A stretch of DNA of 64,000 bases from Parabacteroides sp. GTDB lineage: Bacteria; Bacteroidota; Bacteroidia; Bacteroidales; Tannerellaceae. The DNA lies in the NCBI GenBank assembly GCA_019417325.1, contig DXVO01000001.1, positions 124,001 through 188,000 on the forward strand, written 5' to 3'. Both the position numbers and the translations under genes were made by a program. Positions 53,048 through 62,970 of this stretch are shown here, in pieces; position 1 is the first letter of the stretch, and each line of letters starts with the position of its first letter. The notes below the pieces were generated by a model. That model was not told the DNA's origin and ran no database searches. It worked only from the letters and a program-made list of their open reading frames with translations.

Positions 53048-53920
53048 ATGATACAATCAATGACTGGTTTCGGAAAAGTTACCGCCGAACTTCCATCAAA
53101 AAAGGTAACAATAGAAATAAAAGCATTAAACAGCAAGCAACTTGACCTATCTACCCGTATACCATCTATTTACAGGGATAAAGAGATGCAAATACGAAGC
53201 ATGTTACTGCAAAAGCTGGAAAGAGGGAAAGTTGAATTCAATATATTTATCGAATATATAGGCAAAGATACGCCCACTCAAATCAACCAGTCTGCATTCG
53301 AAAACTACTATTCACAGATAAAAAACCTTGCCGGCAAGCTGGATATTTCCCTGCCTGTCGACTGGTTCCAGACATTACTCCGTATGCCGGACGTAATTAA
53401 AACCGAAATTCAGGAAGCAGACGAAACAGAATGGGATACGGTAAAAAAATCAATGGCTGAAGCAGTTCAGCACCTTTGCGATTTCCGTATCCAGGAAGGA
53501 GCTATGCTGCAAAAACTTTTTGAACAGAAGATTGCAAATATAGCCCGTTTGTTATCCGAAGTGGAAGTATACGAAAAAGAACGTATCGAGAAAATCAAAG
53601 CTCGTATTACCGACAACCTGGAAAAGGTGGCAGGACAGGACTACGATAAGAACCGTTTCGAACAGGAAATGATTTATTATATCGAAAAATTGGATATCAA
53701 TGAGGAGAAAAACCGTCTGGATAACCATTTGAAATATTTTATCAGTACCATAGAAGCAGGTAAGGGACAAGGTAAAAAACTTGGTTTCATCGCCCAGGAG
53801 ATTGGACGGGAAATTAATACATTAGGTTCAAAAAGCAACCATGTAGAGATGCAGAAGATTGTAGTACAGATGAAAGACGAGTTAGAACAAATCAAAGAAC
53901 AAGTATTAAACGTATTATAA
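53048..53920 (+). CDS. yicC: YicC-family endoribonuclease
   Basis: A 290-residue protein of the YicC/YloC family, whose members cleave RNA. The start MIQSMTGFGK and the end ETLGSKSN-type segment (REINTLGSKSNHVEMQKIVVQMKDELE region) are diagnostic. It is followed by gmk one base later, the usual bacterial order. Confidence 0.92.
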   Translation: MIQSMTGFGKVTAELPSKKVTIEIKALNSKQLDLSTRIPSIYRDKEMQIRSMLLQKLERGKVEFNIFIEYIGKDTPTQINQSAFENYYSQIKNLAGKLDISLPVDWFQTLLRMPDVIKTEIQEADETEWDTVKKSMAEAVQHLCDFRIQEGAMLQKLFEQKIANIARLLSEVEVYEKERIEKIKARITDNLEKVAGQDYDKNRFEQEMIYYIEKLDINEEKNRLDNHLKYFISTIEAGKGQGKKLGFIAQEIGREINTLGSKSNHVEMQKIVVQMKDELEQIKEQVLNVL

Positions 53921-53921
53921 T

Positions 53922-54494
53922 ATGGCTGGTAAACTCATTATCTTTTCCGCCCCTTCAGGTTCGGGCAAGTCAACCATTATCAACTATTTACTAAAACAGA
54001 ACCTGAACTTGCACTTCTCCATCTCGGCAACCAGCCGTGCCCCGCGTGGAGAAGAAAAAGACGGAGTGGAATATTATTTCCTTACTCCCGATGAATTTCG
54101 TAAACGGATAGCTGCCGATGAATTTCTGGAATATGAAGAAGTTTACACCGATAAGTTCTATGGAACACTGAAAAGTGAAGTTGAACGAATCCTGCGTACA
54201 GGAAATAATGTAATCTTCGACGTTGATGTGGTAGGCGGTTGCAACATAAAAAAATACTATGGCGACCGTGCTTTATCCGTATTTATCCAGCCTCCCTGTA
54301 TCGCAGATCTACGGAAACGCCTGGAAGGACGCGGCACCGATGCCCCGGATGTTATCGATAGCCGCATTGCAAAAGCAGAATATGAATTGTCGTTTGCAGA
54401 TAAATTCGATGTCATTGTCATTAATGATATACTGGAAAAAGCTCAGGAAGAGGCACTTCGTGTAATCAAAGTTTTTTTAGAAAAAGATGAATAA
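53922..54494 (+). CDS. gmk: Guanylate kinase
   Basis: A 190-residue enzyme phosphorylating GMP to GDP. The P-loop is SAPSGSGKST (residues 9-18), and the GMP site includes TSRAPRGEEKDGVEYYF. Length is standard. Confidence 0.96.
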   Translation: MAGKLIIFSAPSGSGKSTIINYLLKQNLNLHFSISATSRAPRGEEKDGVEYYFLTPDEFRKRIAADEFLEYEEVYTDKFYGTLKSEVERILRTGNNVIFDVDVVGGCNIKKYYGDRALSVFIQPPCIADLRKRLEGRGTDAPDVIDSRIAKAEYELSFADKFDVIVINDILEKAQEEALRVIKVFLEKDE

Positions 54495-54660
54495 CGGACA
54501 ATTATCACGTAAATGGCTATACACATTTATCTCTATAGCCATAGTTGCGCTTATAACGGGCATTATCAGCCTCTATTATAAAGAATATATGATTGCGACG
54601 GGTATGGGACTTGTATTAGGCGCGCAGGTGTTCAATATTATCAAATGGAAAAAACAATAG
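54487..54660 (+). CDS. Small two-helix membrane protein (57 aa)
   Basis: A short gene starting at the ATG at 54487 inside the gmk end (8-base overlap) and ending 16 bases inside nadD. It has two hydrophobic segments (about 10-27 and 34-48) and a basic end (IKWKKQ). Overlap with both neighbours suggests translational coupling. Function unknown. Confidence 0.68.
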   Translation: MNNGQLSRKWLYTFISIAIVALITGIISLYYKEYMIATGMGLVLGAQVFNIIKWKKQ

Positions 54661-55241
54661 CCGATAAAACTATCTACAAACTGAAAACGGGAATTTATTC
54701 CGGCTCATTCAACCCTATTCACATTGGCCATCTGGCATTAGCAAACTGGCTATGTGAGTTTGGAGGACTGGATGAGATATGGTTTCTGGTCACCCCGCAT
54801 AATCCATTGAAAAAGCGGGACGAACTGATGGAAGACCATTTCCGTTACCGGATGGTGGAGGCTGCAGTTGCCGGTTATTCCAAATTCAAAGCAAGCGATT
54901 TTGAATTCAACCTGCCCCAACCCACTTATACAATCACGACATTACGTTCGTTACAGCAAATCCATCCCAACAGAGATTTCCATTTAATTATCGGTGCCGA
55001 TAACTGGACATCCATCGAACAATGGAAAGACCATCAGGCATTGCTATCCGAATTTCCCATATTAATCTATCCCCGGAAAGGATTCGAAATCCGGATACCG
55101 GAACACTATCCTCATATCCGGAAGGTTGATGCCCCTTTAATAGAAATATCCTCCACATTTATCCGCCAAGCCCTCAAGACAGGAAAGGATGTCCGCTTTT
55201 TCATTCCGGAAGCCGTCCGCCAAATGCTTCTTACCAAGTAA
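54645..55241 (+). CDS. nadD: Nicotinate-nucleotide adenylyltransferase
   Basis: A 198-residue enzyme making nicotinate adenine dinucleotide in NAD synthesis. GIYSGSFNPIHIGHLAL (with the HIGH motif) and the C-terminal ISSTFIRQ motif are diagnostic. Confidence 0.94.
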   Translation: MEKTIADKTIYKLKTGIYSGSFNPIHIGHLALANWLCEFGGLDEIWFLVTPHNPLKKRDELMEDHFRYRMVEAAVAGYSKFKASDFEFNLPQPTYTITTLRSLQQIHPNRDFHLIIGADNWTSIEQWKDHQALLSEFPILIYPRKGFEIRIPEHYPHIRKVDAPLIEISSTFIRQALKTGKDVRFFIPEAVRQMLLTK

Positions 55242-55312
55242 AACCTACTCTTTTACATACGCTTCCCGCAAAGTAGCATTCGTTTTTAAGTAATAAGTAT
55301 GAAAAGTTTTTG

Positions 55313-55320
55313 TACTTTTG
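55313..55320 (+). promoter_or_regulatory. Bacteroidota -7 box for lysS
   Basis: TACTTTTG, 27 bases before the lysS ATG at 55348. Confidence 0.45.
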
Positions 55321-55347
55321 CGCCGTATTATACAAAATAATAGCATA

Positions 55348-57078
55348 ATGAATCTATTAGAACTGAGTGAACAGGAAATCATAAGACGTAACAGCATGGA
55401 GCAGTTACGCCAGATGGGGATAGAACCTTATCCCGCAGCAGAGTATGTAACAAATGCATTTTCCAAAGAGATAAAAGAAAACTTTAAAGACGATGCAGAG
55501 CCCCGTCCCGTTAGCGTAGCCGGTCGTATTATGAGCCGTCGTATCATGGGTAAGGCATCCTTTATGGAGTTACAGGATTCTGAAGGCAGAATACAGGTAT
55601 ATATTTCACGTGATGACATCTGCCCGGGTGAAGATAAAGAATTATACAATACCGTTTTCAAAAAATTGCTTGATATCGGGGACTTTGTCGGAATCAAGGG
55701 ATATGTCTTCCGCACACAAATGGGTGAAATATCTGTCCATGCACAAGAACTGACCGTATTATCCAAATCACTCAGACCTCTTCCTGTGGTAAAATACAAA
55801 GACGGTGTTGCTTATGACGGATTCAACGATCCTGAACTGCGTTACCGCCAGCGCTATGTAGACCTGGCTGTCAACGAAGGCGTAAAAGATATCTTTGTAA
55901 AACGTACAAAGATTTTCAACTCAATGCGTAACTTCTTTAACGAACGCGGTTATCTGGAAGTAGATACCCCGGTGCTGCAAAGTATTCCCGGTGGCGCTTC
56001 GGCACGTCCGTTCATTACCCATCATAATGCACTGGATATACCTTTATACCTGCGTATTGCAAACGAGTTGTATCTGAAACGTCTGATTGTAGGCGGTTTC
56101 GAAGGTGTTTACGAATTTAGCCGTAACTTCCGTAACGAAGGTATGGACCGTACGCATAACCCGGAATTTACTGCAATGGAGATTTATGTCTCCTACAAGG
56201 ATTACAACTGGATGATGAACTTCACCGAACAAATGCTGGAACGTATTTGTATGGATGTATTAGGAACCACCAAAGTAATATATAACGGTCAGGAAATTGA
56301 TTTCAAAGCTCCTTACAAACGTATCTCCATGATCGATTCCATCAAAGAAAACACAGGTATCGATATTAGCGGCATGGATGAAGACCAATTGCGTGATGTT
56401 TGCCGCCAGTTAGGTGTTGAACAAGACGAGACAATGGGCAAAGGCAAGCTGATCGACGAAATTTTCGGTGAAAAGTGTGAAGGCAACTACATACAGCCAA
56501 CCTTCATCACGGATTATCCGAAAGAGATGTCGCCGCTAACTAAAAAACACCGCAGCAACCCGGAACTGACCGAACGTTTCGAATTGATGGTTTGCGGAAA
56601 AGAAATAGCCAACGCTTATTCGGAGTTGAATGATCCGATCGACCAGCGCGAACGTTTCATGGAACAGCTTCGCCTTTCTGAAAAAGGTGACGACGAAGCC
56701 ATGTTTATCGACCAAGACTTCCTCCGTGCCCTGGAATACGGTATGCCTCCGACAAGTGGTATGGGTATCGGCATGGACCGTCTAGTAATGTATCTGACCG
56801 GCCAGACTACCATCCAGGAAGTATTGTTCTTCCCGCAGATGCGTCCGGAAAAAACCGTAAAGAAAGATGCTGCTGAAAAATATGTAGCTTTAGGCATCGA
56901 CGAAGCATGGGTTCCCGCCCTGCAAAAAGCCGGATATGTAACAGTGGACACACTGGTTGAAGCAAATCCGAACAAGCTTAGACAGGAACTTTGCGAAATG
57001 AATAAAAAATACAAACTGGAACTGCAAAATCCGGCTGCCGAAGCAGTGGAAGCATGGATTGCAAACGCAGCCAAATAA
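55348..57078 (+). CDS. lysS: Lysyl-tRNA synthetase, class II
   Basis: A 576-residue enzyme. The start at 55348 (MNLLELSEQE) follows the promoter box and fits homologues better than one 10 codons upstream. The OB-fold anticodon domain (about 55-150) has VAGRIMSRRIMGKASF. Motif 2 is EFSRNFRNEGMDRTHNPEF and motif 3 GMGIGMDRLVM. About 70 extra C-terminal residues (ALQKAGYVTVDTLVEANPNKL) form a small helical domain seen in Bacteroidota enzymes; its role is unknown. Confidence 0.96.
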   Translation: MNLLELSEQEIIRRNSMEQLRQMGIEPYPAAEYVTNAFSKEIKENFKDDAEPRPVSVAGRIMSRRIMGKASFMELQDSEGRIQVYISRDDICPGEDKELYNTVFKKLLDIGDFVGIKGYVFRTQMGEISVHAQELTVLSKSLRPLPVVKYKDGVAYDGFNDPELRYRQRYVDLAVNEGVKDIFVKRTKIFNSMRNFFNERGYLEVDTPVLQSIPGGASARPFITHHNALDIPLYLRIANELYLKRLIVGGFEGVYEFSRNFRNEGMDRTHNPEFTAMEIYVSYKDYNWMMNFTEQMLERICMDVLGTTKVIYNGQEIDFKAPYKRISMIDSIKENTGIDISGMDEDQLRDVCRQLGVEQDETMGKGKLIDEIFGEKCEGNYIQPTFITDYPKEMSPLTKKHRSNPELTERFELMVCGKEIANAYSELNDPIDQRERFMEQLRLSEKGDDEAMFIDQDFLRALEYGMPPTSGMGIGMDRLVMYLTGQTTIQEVLFFPQMRPEKTVKKDAAEKYVALGIDEAWVPALQKAGYVTVDTLVEANPNKLRQELCEMNKKYKLELQNPAAEAVEAWIANAAK

Positions 57079-57087
57079 GGGAATACT

Positions 57088-58083
57088 ATGAATATACCCG
57101 GTAAAATTGCAATAATGGGAGGTGGTAGCTGGGCTACCGCCTTAGCCAAAATTGTTCTTTCCACACAAGATAGCATCAACTGGTATATGCGCCGTTCGGA
57201 CCAAGTCGACGAATTTCTGGCAACAGGACACAACCCCAGTTATCTGTCTGCAGTAAAGTTTGACGTTAATAAAATCAAATTCTATACAGATATAAACGAA
57301 GCAATCCAAGATTCGGATACTTTGATTTTTGCCACACCTTCTCCTTTCCTAAAACAGCACTTAATGAAGGTCAGTACACCGATGGATGATAAATTTATTA
57401 TCTCTGCCATCAAAGGTATCGTGCCTGACGAAAATATGCTGGTCGCAGATTATTTTGCAGAATACTATCATGTTCCTATCGACAATATCGCAGTTATCGG
57501 CGGTCCCTGCCATGCTGAAGAAGTGGCATTGGAACGTTTGTCGTATATAACGATTGCATGCCCAAACATTGAACATGCCAAGGCTGTTTCCCCGGTATTC
57601 AAAAATAAATATCTGAAGAATTATTGCTGTAAAGACGTAACCGGTATCGAATATGCATCCGTTCTGAAAAATGTTTACGCCATTGTTGCCGGCATCTGCC
57701 ATGGCATGAAATACGGAGACAATTTCCTCGCAGTCTTTATCTGCAACGCCATAGAAGAAATGCGTAATTTCCTGGATGCCGTACATGCCTTGGATAGAGA
57801 TGTTACCGACTCGGTTTATCTTGGAGACTTGCTGGTGACAGCCTATTCCCGTTTCAGCCGGAACCGGACATTCGGGACAATGATAGGAAAAGGATACTCC
57901 GTCAAAATAGCCCAACTGGAAATGGAAATGATTGCAGAAGGCTACTACGGGACTAAATGTATCTATGAGATCAACGAGAAATATAAAGTAAACATGCCGA
58001 TTGTGGATGCTTTATATGGAATCCTGTATGAAAAGAAATCGCCGACTACCGTTATCCGGCAGTTGACCGAAACATTTAAATAA
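57088..58083 (+). CDS. gpsA: Glycerol-3-phosphate dehydrogenase [NAD(P)+]
   Basis: A 331-residue enzyme reducing dihydroxyacetone phosphate to sn-glycerol-3-phosphate for lipid synthesis. The Rossmann motif is GGGSWATALA; VIGGPCHAEEVA and the lysine in VLKNVYAIVAG are typical. It lies 9 bases after lysS. Confidence 0.93.
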   Translation: MNIPGKIAIMGGGSWATALAKIVLSTQDSINWYMRRSDQVDEFLATGHNPSYLSAVKFDVNKIKFYTDINEAIQDSDTLIFATPSPFLKQHLMKVSTPMDDKFIISAIKGIVPDENMLVADYFAEYYHVPIDNIAVIGGPCHAEEVALERLSYITIACPNIEHAKAVSPVFKNKYLKNYCCKDVTGIEYASVLKNVYAIVAGICHGMKYGDNFLAVFICNAIEEMRNFLDAVHALDRDVTDSVYLGDLLVTAYSRFSRNRTFGTMIGKGYSVKIAQLEMEMIAEGYYGTKCIYEINEKYKVNMPIVDALYGILYEKKSPTTVIRQLTETFK

Positions 58084-58122
58084 CATAAGGAGCATACGCC
58101 CCTTTTAATATATCGAATAATT

Positions 58123-59466
58123 ATGAAGAACATCAGTCTTAACATCGACAAGGCGCTGGGGACAGTTACCAAAGATCAGGTATATGCCCAGGCTGCAAAA
58201 GCAAACGAATGTAATGCGACTTTACAGAACGGAAATGGCTTAGGTAACGACTTTTTAGGTTGGTTGCACCTCCCCTCTTCTATCACAGACGCAGAATTAA
58301 CTGATATTGAAAATACAGCAAACGTTCTTCGCTCCAAATGTGAAGTAGTCGTAGCTATCGGTATCGGAGGAAGCTACCTGGGAACAAAGGCCGTTGTAGA
58401 AGCAATGAACAACAGCTTCGACTGGTTGCACGCTGACCGTAAAAATCCGATTCTTCTATATGCCGGTCATAATATCGGTGAAGATTATCTGTATGAACTT
58501 TGCGAAATACTGAAAGACAAACAATTCGGTATTATCAATATCTCCAAATCCGGAACAACAACAGAACCGGCATTGGCTTTCCGTATGTTGAAAAAACAGT
58601 TGGAAGATGCTGTTGGCAAAGAAGAAGCTAAACATCGTATCGTTGCTATTACCGATGCAAAAAGAGGTGCTCTTCGCACATTAGCAGATCAGGAAGGCTA
58701 CAAAACATTTATCATCCCTGACAATGTAGGGGGTCGTTTCTCTGTCCTGACTCCGGTTGGATTATTGCCTATCGCTGTTGCCGGTATCAGTATCCGCGAC
58801 CTGGTTGCCGGAGCAGTATCAATGGAAAAAGCAACAGATGTCAGCGTTCCGTTTGCTGAAAACATCGCAGAAATTTATGCTGCAACTCGTAACGAATTAT
58901 ATAAGAGCGGTAAGAAAGTAGAAATCCTGGCTAACTTCCACCCAAAACTTCACTACATCGCAGAATGGTGGAAACAGTTATACGGCGAAAGCGAAGGTAA
59001 AGACGGTAAAGGTATTTTCCCGGCTTCCGTAGATTTGACAACCGACCTGCACTCTATGGGACAGTGGATCCAGGATGGCGAACGTACAATCTTCGAAACT
59101 GTTATCTCCGTAGAAGAATCCAACCATAAAGTAGTTGTTCCTACAGACGACGCGAATCTGGACGGCCTGAACTTCCTTGCTGGAAAACGTGTTGACGAAG
59201 TAAACAAAATGGCAGAACTGGGTACTCAGTTGGCTCACGTAGACGGTGGCGTTCCCAACCTTAAAATTACAATGCCGGCCGTAAACGCTTATTATATCGG
59301 ACAATTATTCTATTTCTTTGAAAGAGCTTGTGGTATCAGTGGTTATATGTTGGGTGTCAACCCGTTCGACCAACCGGGTGTTGAGGCTTATAAGAAAAAC
59401 ATGTTCGCCCTGTTGAACAAACCGGGATATGAAAAAGAAACAGAAGCGATCCGCGCAAGATTGTAA
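58123..59466 (+). CDS. pgi: Glucose-6-phosphate isomerase
   Basis: A 447-residue enzyme converting glucose-6-phosphate and fructose-6-phosphate. AIGIGGSYLGTKA, NISKSGTTTEPA and GGRFSVLTPVGL are the SIS-type sugar-phosphate motifs; QLFYFFERACGISGYMLGVNPFDQPGVEAYK is the C-terminal signature region. The length matches the short bacterial form. Confidence 0.95.
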   Translation: MKNISLNIDKALGTVTKDQVYAQAAKANECNATLQNGNGLGNDFLGWLHLPSSITDAELTDIENTANVLRSKCEVVVAIGIGGSYLGTKAVVEAMNNSFDWLHADRKNPILLYAGHNIGEDYLYELCEILKDKQFGIINISKSGTTTEPALAFRMLKKQLEDAVGKEEAKHRIVAITDAKRGALRTLADQEGYKTFIIPDNVGGRFSVLTPVGLLPIAVAGISIRDLVAGAVSMEKATDVSVPFAENIAEIYAATRNELYKSGKKVEILANFHPKLHYIAEWWKQLYGESEGKDGKGIFPASVDLTTDLHSMGQWIQDGERTIFETVISVEESNHKVVVPTDDANLDGLNFLAGKRVDEVNKMAELGTQLAHVDGGVPNLKITMPAVNAYYIGQLFYFFERACGISGYMLGVNPFDQPGVEAYKKNMFALLNKPGYEKETEAIRARL

Positions 59467-59490
59467 TTCTTAATATTCACTATAAATTAG

Positions 59491-59527
59491 AAAGAAGCGG
59501 CCTTTTATAAGGTTCGCTTCTTTTTTT
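59491..59527 (+). terminator. Terminator after pgi
   Basis: GAAGCGGCC pairs imperfectly with GGTTCGCTTC around TTTTATAA and is followed by a T run. Confidence 0.88.
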
Positions 59528-59588
59528 ATACTATCATTTTTCAATGTATTTGCATCAATAAACAAAACCTGCAAACTAAACAGAAACC

Positions 59589-59596
59589 TATCTTTG
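59589..59596 (+). promoter_or_regulatory. Bacteroidota -7 box for the rhamnosidase-like gene
   Basis: TATCTTTG, 60 bases before the ATG at 59657. Confidence 0.35.
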
Positions 59597-59656
59597 TAAA
59601 AAGATTCTCAGACTTATTTTCCTTATTAAAAAAAAGATTTTAATCAGATAGTTGTT

Positions 59657-62101
59657 ATGAAATACTTCACTCTTATCATTCTTTTCCTGTCTACGATATT
59701 TTCTCACGTTTATTCGCAAGAAACTGATAAAAGGAATCGAACTGCCGTCCAACCTTATCCACCTATAAAAGCGGTCTTTTCCGGCAAAAAGATAGCTCAT
59801 TCCCCCGACCCGTTATCCGGCTACCGGTGGGAAAATCCAGAAGCAACAGACGGACTTGAGATATACACCTTATATCCTGTAACCATACAGTCCGACAAAC
59901 CCTGCAATTTTAAAGCAGACAAACATCTTTCCACTATCCATATCACCGGAGATTGTTCGTTAATGTTTGATTTCGGACAGGTTAATGCCGGATGGCTGGA
60001 ATTCGATTCGGAGAATTTGGAAGCCGATGTAGAAATGAGTATCAGCGAATTTAATGAACCTGCCGTATTTAATGTCGGTTCAGAACATCCGGTAAAAACA
60101 GCCCGGCCGATAAAATACGGAAATACATACTGGCTCGAACTGAACAAAGGATTATACGAAGGTGTCCGCTTCGGATGGATACATATCAAAAAGCTGAACA
60201 AACCGGCAGACCTATCTGCGATCCGGTTAGTTTGCCAAATCAAACCGACCAATTACGAAGGAAGTTTTTCATGTAGCGATACGACCTTGACACGGATATG
60301 GTATACAGGCGCCTATACCGTTAAACTTAACTTATTGAAAGATTATTTCGGGGCTATCTTAATGGAACGGAGCGACCGCCATTCCTGGACCGGAGATGCG
60401 CATACTTCACAGGCTGCCTCTATGGTGGCTTTTGGTAACTACGACTTTGTAAAGACAAACCTCCTTTATACCTCCACCCAATACAATGGTATAGCCAGCT
60501 ACTCCCTGTATTGGGTATTAAGCCTGATTGATTATTTCAATTATACCGGTGATGAGAAATTAGTAAACGAATTACTGGACAATGCCTGTAAAAAACTGGA
60601 TACAGCTTACGGACATTACGGACAAAATCCTTCAATCTCATTCTGCGGATGGGACGAACGCTTAGGCGGATTCGAAAATCCGACACAGGAAGCACAGGCT
60701 CTATACAAAATGCTATCAATCAGGACCTGGAATGAATTTAGCAAGATGATGAAACAAACCGGTCATCCCGAATTAGCTGCCAAATACAGTAAATATACAA
60801 CTGAGAAAATAAAAGAACTGCGTAAAGATGAAATGTGGATGAAACCTCTTGGTACCCATTCAGCTTCAGACGCGATAAATGCAGGATTCACAAATAAATA
60901 CGAAACAAAAAAGTTATGGGAATCGGCTCTTTCCGACAGACAACAAAGGCTGTCATATTCCCCATTCAATCAATACTTTATCATCACAGCTCTGGCACGT
61001 ATGGGACGGATTCCTGAAGCCCTGAATACTGTTTATGATTGCTGGGGAGGTCAGTTGGCCTACGGAGGTACAACATTCTTTGAAGTATTTCGTCCCTCCT
61101 GGAATACAATCTCCTCCCCTAATGATCCACCTATCAACAATCAATGCGGATATACCAGCCTGACACATCCATGGAGTGCCGGAATTACCAAATGGTTGAG
61201 CGAAGAAATATTAGGTATAAAACCTACAGCTCCAGGATTTTCCACTTGCCTGATAAAGCCCGGATTATCTGCCGGACTAACTTGGGTTGAGGGAAGTGTC
61301 CCTACTCCTTTGGGAAAAATAACCGCATCCTTTAATACAACAAATGGCACATGTAATATAAACATACCGCAAGGAGTAAAAACAACCGTTGGAATCCCCA
61401 AGGTTGGTAAAACAATAAAGAATATTCATTTTGAAAAAGGAAGATGGAATAAAATAAAGGAAGATAGAGATTTTATCTATTACACCGTTTCAACAGGCGA
61501 AAATCTTGCCATCATTAATTATACTGGAGAATCTCCCCTAGTTCCTTCCGAAACGTTTTCTTATCCCTTAGGTACGGATATCAAAGAAGATGGGGAAACC
61601 CAAGGTAATTGGAAAGCCAAATACGGCTCTAAGGGATATATGCTCTGTAATTATGACAGCACGGGTACAAACCTTTACAAACTACCTGAATTCATCAGTA
61701 ATATAGAAATTACCAGAGCTGGAAACCAACATTGGACAAACAGTACGACAGATACAAGAGCTTTAGTATCCCCGGACTCCCGCATACAGGAAAGGAGTAT
61801 AGGAGCTATTACCACCAAAGATCCAGGTGTTTGTGACCAAACAATGACTATTGATATAAAAAGCTGCCGGGGAGAAACATATACAGTCTCGCTTTACTTT
61901 GTAGATTGGGATAAACAAAATCGAAAATCTGCCGTTGAAGTATTTGATTTAGCTTCTAAGGAATTGTTGAAGCCAGTCTATATGGTCAAGAATTATGAAA
62001 ATGGCAAATATATAACCTATACCTTCAAGCAACCGGTAAGATTTAGAATAAACCAGGTTCGTGGGACAAATGCGGCATTGAGTGGAATCTTTTTCAATTG
62101 A
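59657..62101 (+). CDS. Secreted GH78-like alpha-L-rhamnosidase
   Basis: An 814-residue protein with a signal peptide (cut near VYS-Q, residue 21). An N-terminal beta-sandwich (about 30-200) is followed by an (alpha/alpha)6 barrel with DRHSWTGDAHTSQAAS (about 237-253), a region that in GH78 holds the catalytic acid, and WDERLGGFENPTQEAQAL. WGGQLAYGGTTFFEVF and SLTHPWSAG carry further family-like residues. The C-terminal beta domains end in an unusual extra module of about 170 residues. Cleavage of alpha-rhamnosides is likely; the substrate is unknown. Confidence 0.82.
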   Translation: MKYFTLIILFLSTIFSHVYSQETDKRNRTAVQPYPPIKAVFSGKKIAHSPDPLSGYRWENPEATDGLEIYTLYPVTIQSDKPCNFKADKHLSTIHITGDCSLMFDFGQVNAGWLEFDSENLEADVEMSISEFNEPAVFNVGSEHPVKTARPIKYGNTYWLELNKGLYEGVRFGWIHIKKLNKPADLSAIRLVCQIKPTNYEGSFSCSDTTLTRIWYTGAYTVKLNLLKDYFGAILMERSDRHSWTGDAHTSQAASMVAFGNYDFVKTNLLYTSTQYNGIASYSLYWVLSLIDYFNYTGDEKLVNELLDNACKKLDTAYGHYGQNPSISFCGWDERLGGFENPTQEAQALYKMLSIRTWNEFSKMMKQTGHPELAAKYSKYTTEKIKELRKDEMWMKPLGTHSASDAINAGFTNKYETKKLWESALSDRQQRLSYSPFNQYFIITALARMGRIPEALNTVYDCWGGQLAYGGTTFFEVFRPSWNTISSPNDPPINNQCGYTSLTHPWSAGITKWLSEEILGIKPTAPGFSTCLIKPGLSAGLTWVEGSVPTPLGKITASFNTTNGTCNINIPQGVKTTVGIPKVGKTIKNIHFEKGRWNKIKEDRDFIYYTVSTGENLAIINYTGESPLVPSETFSYPLGTDIKEDGETQGNWKAKYGSKGYMLCNYDSTGTNLYKLPEFISNIEITRAGNQHWTNSTTDTRALVSPDSRIQERSIGAITTKDPGVCDQTMTIDIKSCRGETYTVSLYFVDWDKQNRKSAVEVFDLASKELLKPVYMVKNYENGKYITYTFKQPVRFRINQVRGTNAALSGIFFN

Positions 62102-62120
62102 CAGCGACAACAAAACAAAG

Positions 62121-62162
62121 AAAGGGAGCAAGTTTTTTAAAAGAAACTTACTCCCTTTTTAT
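62121..62162 (+). terminator. Terminator after the rhamnosidase-like gene
   Basis: AAAGGGAGCAAGTTT pairs with AAACTTACTCCCTTT, with one unpaired base, and ends in a T run. Confidence 0.88.
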
Positions 62163-62254
62163 TGACTAAAAATCAGTCCGTTAAAAACCGACAACTATCT
62201 ATCTGACAATACATTCCTTTACCATACAAAGAACTTGCAATAGTGCTTTGAGTT

Positions 62255-62854
62255 TTACATTCTATATCTCAAGCCTGCAATAACAGTCCCCATATGGCCG
62301 AAGCCGACTTCCACAAATCCGGCAATCTGCCGACCCAATTCAATTCCAATGGGAGAAACCTGATACATAAAGAAAGCTTTTGTCTTATATGCTTGCTGAG
62401 GCTGCTGATTATCCACATAAGATGCTTTTGCCGTTGCAATAGCAACACCTGCATTCACACGGGAATATAAATTGACAAAGTTATAATTATACCAATTATA
62501 CTTAAATGAGGGGCAGATCGTATAAGTAGAATACAGATAAGTACCTATCTCTTGTTTGTTATGCAAGATATATTTGTCATTATTGGAATATGAGAAAACC
62601 ATACCTATTCCCCACTCTTCATCCGGATAAAATAAATAGCTGATATTGATTGCACCAAACTTCGCCTTATCATCATGAATATCTACTGCATTCGTTGGAG
62701 TAAAATAGTTATTATAATGATTCAACAAATCCCAAACAGGCAAAGCACCATAGCTCAGCGAGACTTCATGCTGCAAGTCTGTCCAATCCTCCGCCTTGCT
62801 CTGATAAGTCAAGGATAACAACAACAATGTCAATAATAATAATTTTTTTTTCAT
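62255..62854 (-). CDS. Small outer-membrane beta-barrel protein
   Basis: A 199-residue protein with a signal peptide (KKKLLLLTLLLLSLTYQSKA). Amphipathic strands follow (VSLSYGALPVWDLL, AINISYLFYPDEEWGIGMVFSYS, CPSFKYNWY, SPIGIELGRQIAGFVEVGFG). It is similar in style to the many small outer-membrane barrels of Bacteroidota; function unknown. It is divergent from the HAD gene. Confidence 0.68.
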   Translation of the reverse strand: MKKKLLLLTLLLLSLTYQSKAEDWTDLQHEVSLSYGALPVWDLLNHYNNYFTPTNAVDIHDDKAKFGAINISYLFYPDEEWGIGMVFSYSNNDKYILHNKQEIGTYLYSTYTICPSFKYNWYNYNFVNLYSRVNAGVAIATAKASYVDNQQPQQAYKTKAFFMYQVSPIGIELGRQIAGFVEVGFGHMGTVIAGLRYRM

Positions 62855-62938
62855 ATTCTTCTGTTTTTATTGGTAATAATTAAATCCGGTAATCTCAGTA
62901 TTAGCAATCAAAGATATAACATTTCGGTAGGATTTTTA

Positions 62939-62946
62939 TAACTTTG
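62939..62946 (+). promoter_or_regulatory. Bacteroidota -7 box for the HAD phosphatase gene
   Basis: TAACTTTG, 24 bases before the ATG at 62971, supports that start over one at 62944 that would begin inside the promoter. Confidence 0.45.
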
Positions 62947-62970
62947 CCTATATTTTTTAAGCAAAGTAAA

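Noticed and set aside
61141..61401. Reverse frame in the rhamnosidase-like gene
   Set aside because: Shadow frame without support.
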